DNA from: Prevotella sp.
GTDB lineage: Bacteria; Bacteroidota; Bacteroidia; Bacteroidales; Bacteroidaceae
Direction: 5' to 3'
Length of the DNA: 43,799 nucleotides
NCBI GenBank assembly: GCA_022764085.1
Contig: JALERP010000116.1
Coordinates: forward strand, 1-43,799
The notes beneath the pieces were generated by a model. The model saw only the letters and a list, made by a program, of their open reading frames with translations. It searched no databases and had not been told where the DNA came from. Within the stretch, counting starts at the first letter, position 1, and each line of letters begins with the position of its first letter. The translations under genes and the position numbers were made by a program. This document shows, one piece after another, positions 39,696 to 43,799 of the stretch.

Positions 39696-40859
39696 ATGAT
39701 TTCTAAGATAGCATTTTTCCTGATACTAATGGCGGTGGTGCCTGACGTGTTCATCGACCGTCGTTTCATCAGCCACAAGAAGGGCGTATGGCGCAGAATA
39801 CTGTGGTGGATGCCTTCATTAGCGATGATAGCATATACGCTGGTGTTTGTGTTCGACCGCAATTTTGCACCCGCTGACGTGACGGTGGTCAATGTATATC
39901 TGTTTCTTGTGGGGCTTCTTGTCGTGCCGAAATGTCTTTTCGCCATTTGCTCGGCTATAGGGTGGGCGATAAGGAAGGTGTGCCGCAGCAAGCGCAACTA
40001 CGGCAATCTCGTGGGAGTGTTGATGGTGGCGTTCTGCTGGTATGTCCTCATTTATGGCTCGTTTGTAGGATTCAGACAGATGAAGGTGAATCATGTGACA
40101 TACGAGTCGCCTTGTCTGCCGGAGGCATTCGACGGCTACCGCATAGTGCAGTTCTCAGACGTGCATATCGGTTCATACATAGGCAACGAAGAGCTGCTGC
40201 AGATGTTTGTGGATAGCATCAATGCACAGAATGCGGACATGGTGGTATTCACAGGCGACCTGCAAAACCGTGAGCCTCAGGAGATTTATCCTTTCCTTGA
40301 TGTGCTTGGCAGCCTGAAGTCGAAGGATGGAGTTTTCTCGGTTATAGGCAATCATGACTATGCCGACTATATCGAGGCAAGCCCCGCAGTGAAGGCTGCA
40401 AACGAGCGCGAGACAAGGGAACTGGAAAAGAGAATGGGATGGCAATTGCTTGTCAACGAGCATCGGGTGGTGAAGCGAGGAGGCGACTCCATCGTGGTGG
40501 CAGGTATGGACAACGACGGCGACGGAAGGAAATTCCCGCAGAACGGGGATGTGAATAAGACATTGCACGGGGTAAGTGACAGTGCGTTTATAGTGATGCT
40601 CGAGCATGACCCCACCTCATGGCGCCGCAAGATATTGCCTCAGAGCAAGGCGCAACTCACACTGAGCGGGCATACCCATGCCATGCAGTTTATGCTTGGA
40701 GGATGGTCGCCAGTGGCATTTGTATATGACGAATGGGGAGGAATGTACTACGAGAGCGGTCGAGCCATGAACGTATCTACGGGAGTTGGAGGATTCATTC
40801 CCTTCAGATTCGGAGTACCGGGAGAAATCGTGGTGATTGAATTAAGAATTAGGAATTAG
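39696..40859 (+). CDS. Membrane metallophosphoesterase (YkuE-like)
   Basis: From ATG 39696 the product has 387 residues. Four N-terminal hydrophobic segments (about 2-18, 33-51, 63-84, 107-128) precede a calcineurin-like phosphoesterase domain. The metal motifs are FSDVHIGS, GDLQN, GNHDY and GHTHAMQ. Substrate unknown; UDP-diacylglucosamine hydrolase and YkuE/YaeI are relatives. The last residues ELRIRN are encoded by a GGAATTA repeat that also supplies the stop. AGAAG precedes the ATG; an in-frame ATG at 39630 overlaps the previous gene. Confidence 0.9.
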   Translation: MISKIAFFLILMAVVPDVFIDRRFISHKKGVWRRILWWMPSLAMIAYTLVFVFDRNFAPADVTVVNVYLFLVGLLVVPKCLFAICSAIGWAIRKVCRSKRNYGNLVGVLMVAFCWYVLIYGSFVGFRQMKVNHVTYESPCLPEAFDGYRIVQFSDVHIGSYIGNEELLQMFVDSINAQNADMVVFTGDLQNREPQEIYPFLDVLGSLKSKDGVFSVIGNHDYADYIEASPAVKAANERETRELEKRMGWQLLVNEHRVVKRGGDSIVVAGMDNDGDGRKFPQNGDVNKTLHGVSDSAFIVMLEHDPTSWRRKILPQSKAQLTLSGHTHAMQFMLGGWSPVAFVYDEWGGMYYESGRAMNVSTGVGGFIPFRFGVPGEIVVIELRIRN

Positions 40860-40873
40860 GGATTAGGAATTAT
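40838..40873 (+). repeat. GGAATTA heptamer repeat between phosphoesterase and plsC
   Basis: The run GAATTAAGAATTAGGAATTA and following units cover the last codons and stop of the phosphoesterase gene, the whole 12-nt gap and the plsC start codon. Confidence 0.85.
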
Positions 40874-41630
40874 GAAATATATTTATAGGTTATATCAATT
40901 GTGCGTGGCAGTGCCAGTGACAATAATTGCCACGGTATTGACGGCAGTGGTGACGGCATTGGGCTGCTCCATTGGCGACGGACATGTATGGGGATATTAT
41001 CCCGGACGTTGGTGGTCAAAGGTGATAGCAAGGATATTCCTGCTGCCGGTAACTGTGGAGGGCAGGGAGAATCTTGAGAAAGGCTACTCTTATGTTTTTG
41101 TGGCTAATCATCAGGGAATGTTCGACATATTCCTTATCTATGGCTATCTCAACCGCAACTTCAAGTGGATGATGAAGTATCAGTTGAGGAAGATGCCTTT
41201 TGTGGGATTCGCTTGCGAGAAGTCACATCAGATATTTGTTGACCGCCGTACTCCGAGCAAAATAAAGAAAACCATCAACGAAGCCCGCGAGACACTCAAG
41301 GACGGCACGAGCCTTGTGGTATTCCCCGAGGGAGCACGCTCATTCACCGGACACATGGGAAAGTTCAAGAAGGGAGCCTTCCTGCTTGCCGACGAGTTGC
41401 AGTTGCCTGTGGTGCCGCTTACCATCAATGGTTCGTTTGACGTGATGCCCCGCACCAAGGACTGGCATTTCGTTACATGGCATCCACTGAAACTTACAAT
41501 CCACCAGCCGGTTTACCCCATAGGTCAAGGTCCGCAGAACATACAAGCGGTGATGCATCAGAGCTATGACTCGGTGATGTCGGCATTGGAAGATAAATAC
41601 CAAGGATACATAGAAAACCCCGACCAATGA
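40872..41630 (+). CDS. plsC: 1-acyl-sn-glycerol-3-phosphate acyltransferase
   Basis: The 252-residue protein has an N-terminal membrane helix (about 10-32) and the PlsC/LPLAT blocks. Block I is NHQGMFD (HX4D), block II FVDRRTPSK, block III FPEGARS and block IV VVPLTINGS. It acylates lysophosphatidic acid to phosphatidic acid at the inner membrane. It is the last gene of the operon starting at 36013 and is followed by an intrinsic terminator that overlaps its final codons. Confidence 0.95.
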   Translation: MKYIYRLYQLCVAVPVTIIATVLTAVVTALGCSIGDGHVWGYYPGRWWSKVIARIFLLPVTVEGRENLEKGYSYVFVANHQGMFDIFLIYGYLNRNFKWMMKYQLRKMPFVGFACEKSHQIFVDRRTPSKIKKTINEARETLKDGTSLVVFPEGARSFTGHMGKFKKGAFLLADELQLPVVPLTINGSFDVMPRTKDWHFVTWHPLKLTIHQPVYPIGQGPQNIQAVMHQSYDSVMSALEDKYQGYIENPDQ

Positions 41631-41646
41631 TGGCCGGGGTTTTTTA
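41615..41646 (+). terminator. Intrinsic terminator of the ftsB-like to plsC operon
   Basis: AAAACCCCG (41615-41623) and CGGGGTTTT pair around ACCAATGATGGC, with extra CC/GG pairs, and the stem runs into T6 (41641-41646). The stem starts inside the last plsC codons. Confidence 0.9.
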
Positions 41647-41811
41647 GGGTGGAGCTGGAGGGAGTTTTGAAATGATAGCATCTGATATTTAATAATCGTA
41701 TATGACATTCATTATCAACTCTTTACGATAGCTCTTGTTGTTTCTTATTGTCATGTATTATCTTTTATTGTCGCTCTTTGGGGGAGCAGCGTTATCCTCA
41801 ATTTTTTTATT

Positions 41812-41884
41812 TACCTTTGCAGCAAAAAAAATAATATTTACGCATTCAGAATGCAAAGTTACAAATAATAATTGAGATAACAAA
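41812..41884. promoter_or_regulatory. Face-to-face promoter elements upstream of the orphan arm-domain ORF
   Basis: On the plus strand TACCTTTG (41812-41819) lacks a well-spaced TTTG. On the minus strand TTTG (41884-41881), 19 nt and TAACTTTG (41861-41854) match well and point leftward into a stretch (41647-41811) with no recognisable gene. Confidence 0.5.
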
Positions 41885-42067
41885 ATGATTAACATCAGTT
41901 TTAACATTCGATCGCTTATCGACAAGCGAGACAACCGCGTCATTGTCAGAGTGAGGTGGAATCACAAGCAATATGAGGTAGGCTTTACTACTGGTATGTA
42001 TGCGGAATTGTATGATAAGATAATGTCTATGCACGAAATCGAAATGACAAATGAAGATGTTTGTTGA
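41885..42067 (+). pseudogene. Orphan integrase arm-binding domain (60 residues)
   Basis: The 60-residue product MINISFNIRSLIDKRDNRVI... then VRVRWNHKQYEVGFTTGMYA resembles the three-stranded Arm DNA-binding domain at the N-terminus of Bacteroidota tyrosine integrases (often followed by KWD and the core). It stops after TNEDVC, and no SAM-like or catalytic domain follows. It is either a remnant of an integrase gene or a free-standing DNA-binding peptide. The family match is by eye only. Confidence 0.5.
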
Positions 42068-42097
42068 CATAATTAATTTGTTTTTATTATTTTTCTT

Positions 42098-42130
42098 TTT
42101 GTTGTTCCCGAAATTTTTATTATACCTTTG
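42098..42130 (+). promoter_or_regulatory. Promoter in the gap before the LruC-type gene
   Basis: TTTG (42098-42101), 21 nt, TACCTTTG (42123-42130), a full match. A transcript from here would have a leader of over 300 nt before ATG 42458. Confidence 0.65.
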
Positions 42131-42373
42131 CTAAGGTGGTAGTCCTCCGTGCGCAGTTAAGTCATTGTTATATGAAAGTTTGTTTATCCAATGGCTTTCG
42201 GAAGAATGAAGAATGAAATGCAAAAAAAAAATAAAAATTAGGCAATAATTATACAACTTAGAAAATTTTTGCCTAATTTTGCATCCGAAAACATGAGAGC
42301 TGTAACAGGCTGTTTAAAACAATAGTTGTGCAAACGATTGTGCAGAATATTCAGTTTGTTTTTAATTCTCTTT

Positions 42374-42406
42374 GTTGCTACATAAATGAAAAATGATGTA
42401 AATTTG
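42374..42406 (+). promoter_or_regulatory. Proximal promoter of the LruC-type gene
   Basis: GTTG (42374-42377), 21 nt, TAAATTTG (42399-42406), 51 nt before ATG 42458. The -33 element is one base off. Confidence 0.6.
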
Positions 42407-42457
42407 CAGCGAAAAAAAATAACGTATTAGGTTAAACCAATAAAAATATTAGTAATT

Positions 42458-43799
42458 ATGCGTTTCCAACATTTAACCATCGCATCAGTCGCTATCCTGC
42501 TTGCAGGATGTTCATCAAACTCAGGCGACTACATTGCTCCGGAACCTGAAAAGCCGGAATTGGTTGAGAAGGAGTACAACACATTCAACTTCTCGACAGA
42601 GAACTCACAGTCTTACGTCAACTTGTCGTACAAAGCTGACGCAAAGACCAACATCTACTTTGAACTTTTTGACGAAGAACCAGGAGAATGGGCTGACAAC
42701 GGTAAATACTATAAGAAAGAGGGCATATTGCCTATCTATTCGGGATTCACCGACGAGAACGGACAGTTTAAGTCAAATATCTCACTGCCCTCATACGTGT
42801 CTAAGCTCTATGCCTACACACCGTATTTCATCGCCACCCCTATACTTGAGACAACCATGGAGGGCAACACCGCCACATTCGTTGACAACAAGGAGTATTC
42901 CGCCCGCGCTCTGACAAGGGGGGCAACTGGAGGCGAAAAGAGCTATATGGTTTGCCCTACAAACGAGATACCTAATAATCTCAGTAGCTATGCCTCGGAA
43001 AAGCGTTGGTATGACAGCGACGTGGATTATGACGCAAACGGACGCCTCAGTGAATTATTCAAGGGGGAGGAAAATCTTCCACTTATCCCTCAGGACAAAC
43101 TGGATAATTATTTGAAGACCCACCTCGCCATATTCCCTGTTGACAAGAAGTCGTTCCCTGAGGATTATATAAAGCAGGCAGATATCACCATCACCAAACC
43201 AGCTGAAGTTGCTGTGACAATCATTGGCGGAAACACATGTTGGAACAGCAGTATGGGTTACTACTATTATCCAGAAGGACAGAAGCCCGCATCATTGGAC
43301 GAGGCAAATGTTATCCTTCTCTTCCCAAACACTCAGAATGGAACATACGCCGGCTCGGCTTCTTCTGCCGGTGTGAGCAATGGTAACTGCGTAAAACTGA
43401 AGTACTATCCCAATATCGCCAACAACGGTGACAAAAGCGGTGCTACAGACATATTCCCCGCAAACTATCGCATAGGATTCGTTCTTGCTGCAAATGCATG
43501 GTCGAAAAGATTTGGCTCATGGACACACAACAGGTATCAGCGTTCCGCCACATCTGCCGACATGAGCAAGGATTATCTCGGCAAGGCATACAGCAAGCCA
43601 ATGAGTGCTGTGTATAACATCGACGGACAGGTGCTTGTGTCATTCGAGGATGACAACGACTACGACCACAACTACAGCGATCTCGTGATGACATTCCAGA
43701 CCAACCCCGTGGATGCCCCTGGAGACACCCCTGATCCAAAGTACGAATTTAGAAAAACAACAGAGAACGTTGGTTTCTATATCTTCGAGGACCAGTGGC
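42458..43799 (+). CDS. LruC domain lipoprotein, N-terminal part (runs off window)
   Basis: The frame is open from ATG 42458 to the window end (447 codons). It starts with a lipoprotein signal MRFQHLTIASVAILLAGCSS (Cys18). The middle contains FVDNKEYSARALTRG and a DUF4114-like beta region. Near the end FEDDNDYDHNYSDLVM resembles the calcium-binding-like FED...DYNDLV motif of LruC proteins, and the sequence breaks off in FYIFEDQW, where the DUF4842 domain normally starts. These are cell-surface or periplasmic lipoproteins of unknown function in Bacteroidota. The C-terminus is not seen. Confidence 0.8.
   Translation, partial: MRFQHLTIASVAILLAGCSSNSGDYIAPEPEKPELVEKEYNTFNFSTENSQSYVNLSYKADAKTNIYFELFDEEPGEWADNGKYYKKEGILPIYSGFTDENGQFKSNISLPSYVSKLYAYTPYFIATPILETTMEGNTATFVDNKEYSARALTRGATGGEKSYMVCPTNEIPNNLSSYASEKRWYDSDVDYDANGRLSELFKGEENLPLIPQDKLDNYLKTHLAIFPVDKKSFPEDYIKQADITITKPAEVAVTIIGGNTCWNSSMGYYYYPEGQKPASLDEANVILLFPNTQNGTYAGSASSAGVSNGNCVKLKYYPNIANNGDKSGATDIFPANYRIGFVLAANAWSKRFGSWTHNRYQRSATSADMSKDYLGKAYSKPMSAVYNIDGQVLVSFEDDNDYDHNYSDLVMTFQTNPVDAPGDTPDPKYEFRKTTENVGFYIFEDQW

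Larger units (their letters stand above)
42068..42457 (+). other. 390-nt regulatory-looking gap before the LruC-type gene
   Basis: No gene of normal size is seen. The gap holds three promoter-like elements (42123-42130, 42274-42281, 42399-42406). It also has a 12-bp perfect inverted repeat AAAATTAGGCAA (42234-42245) / TTGCCTAATTTT (42269-42280), whose right arm overlaps the middle element. Two tiny frames are present (14 codons at 42172, 10 codons at 42293). The very A/T-rich sequence makes chance matches possible. Confidence 0.55.

Overview
The window comes from a chromosome of a Bacteroidales bacterium, most likely a Prevotellaceae member. Three kinds of evidence agree. (1) Promoters follow the Bacteroidota pattern TTTG, 19-21 nt, TAnnTTTG, which is visible at about a dozen places. 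(2) Many genes belong to families largely confined to this phylum (DUF4199, DUF6048, DUF6452, DUF4924, DUF4369, LruC-type lipoprotein). (3) Shine-Dalgarno sequences are mostly weak. The content is mainly housekeeping: no prophage, CRISPR array, insertion sequence or defence island is seen. Genus and species are inference.

Layout. 1-230: tRNA-Thr and the SRP RNA, minus strand, 4 nt apart and apparently one transcript. 324-1552 (+): DUF4199 and MgtC-like membrane proteins. 1560-7904 (-): ABC ATPase, CyuA-like desulfidase, DsbD, exonuclease III, lumazine synthase and a TPR membrane protein. 8071-9456 (+): recF and a DciA-like gene. 9453-20269 (-): formyl-THF cyclo-ligase, CtpA-type protease, dCMP deaminase, M3 peptidase, a repeat-filled 680-nt gap, Crp-like regulator, ApbE, DUF6048/DUF6452, a GT2 glycosyltransferase and ROK glucokinase. 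20396-30013 (+): LysE transporter, DUF4924, rmlD, a GxxExxY protein, prfC, a Sua5/TsaC protein, a CLC channel, fmt, a possible 41-residue ORF and rpe. 30046-31773 (-): sigma factor and acetyltransferase-like protein. 31881-33797 (+): DUF2520, KdsC-like phosphatase and Maf. 33916-34031: a promoter and terminator bracketing a possible ~80-nt RNA. 34042-35841 (-): dnaX. 36013-41630 (+): a compact operon with a divIC/ftsB-like gene, a membrane protein, a DUF4369 lipoprotein, dihydroorotase, a stand-alone MetH reactivation domain, a metallophosphoesterase and PlsC, closed by a clear terminator. 41812-end: clustered promoters, an orphan integrase arm-domain ORF and a LruC-like lipoprotein cut by the window end.

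The most unusual feature is not a protein. Five intergenic spaces (12205-12455, 21652-21932, 23196-23560, 25139-25345, 25960-26255) are almost filled by one repeat family. Each copy has phased ACAGATT units, a central hairpin AGAGCC-nnn-GGCTCT, a mirrored TCTGTG half, and then reiterated TGTGGACAAAAAA units that run almost to the next start codon. All five have the same orientation relative to the downstream gene. A second family, built on GGAATTA heptamers, fills other gaps and has extended the C-termini of neighbouring proteins. A third structure at 14965-15114 is a large perfect dyad.

Functional links. recF, dciA-like and dnaX serve replication and repair. prfC, fmt, Sua5/TsaC, tRNA-Thr and SRP RNA serve translation and secretion. 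DsbD, ApbE and CtpA act in the envelope. KdsC, RmlD, GT2 and PlsC supply envelope precursors. Formyl-THF cyclo-ligase, fmt and the MetH reactivation protein touch one-carbon metabolism.
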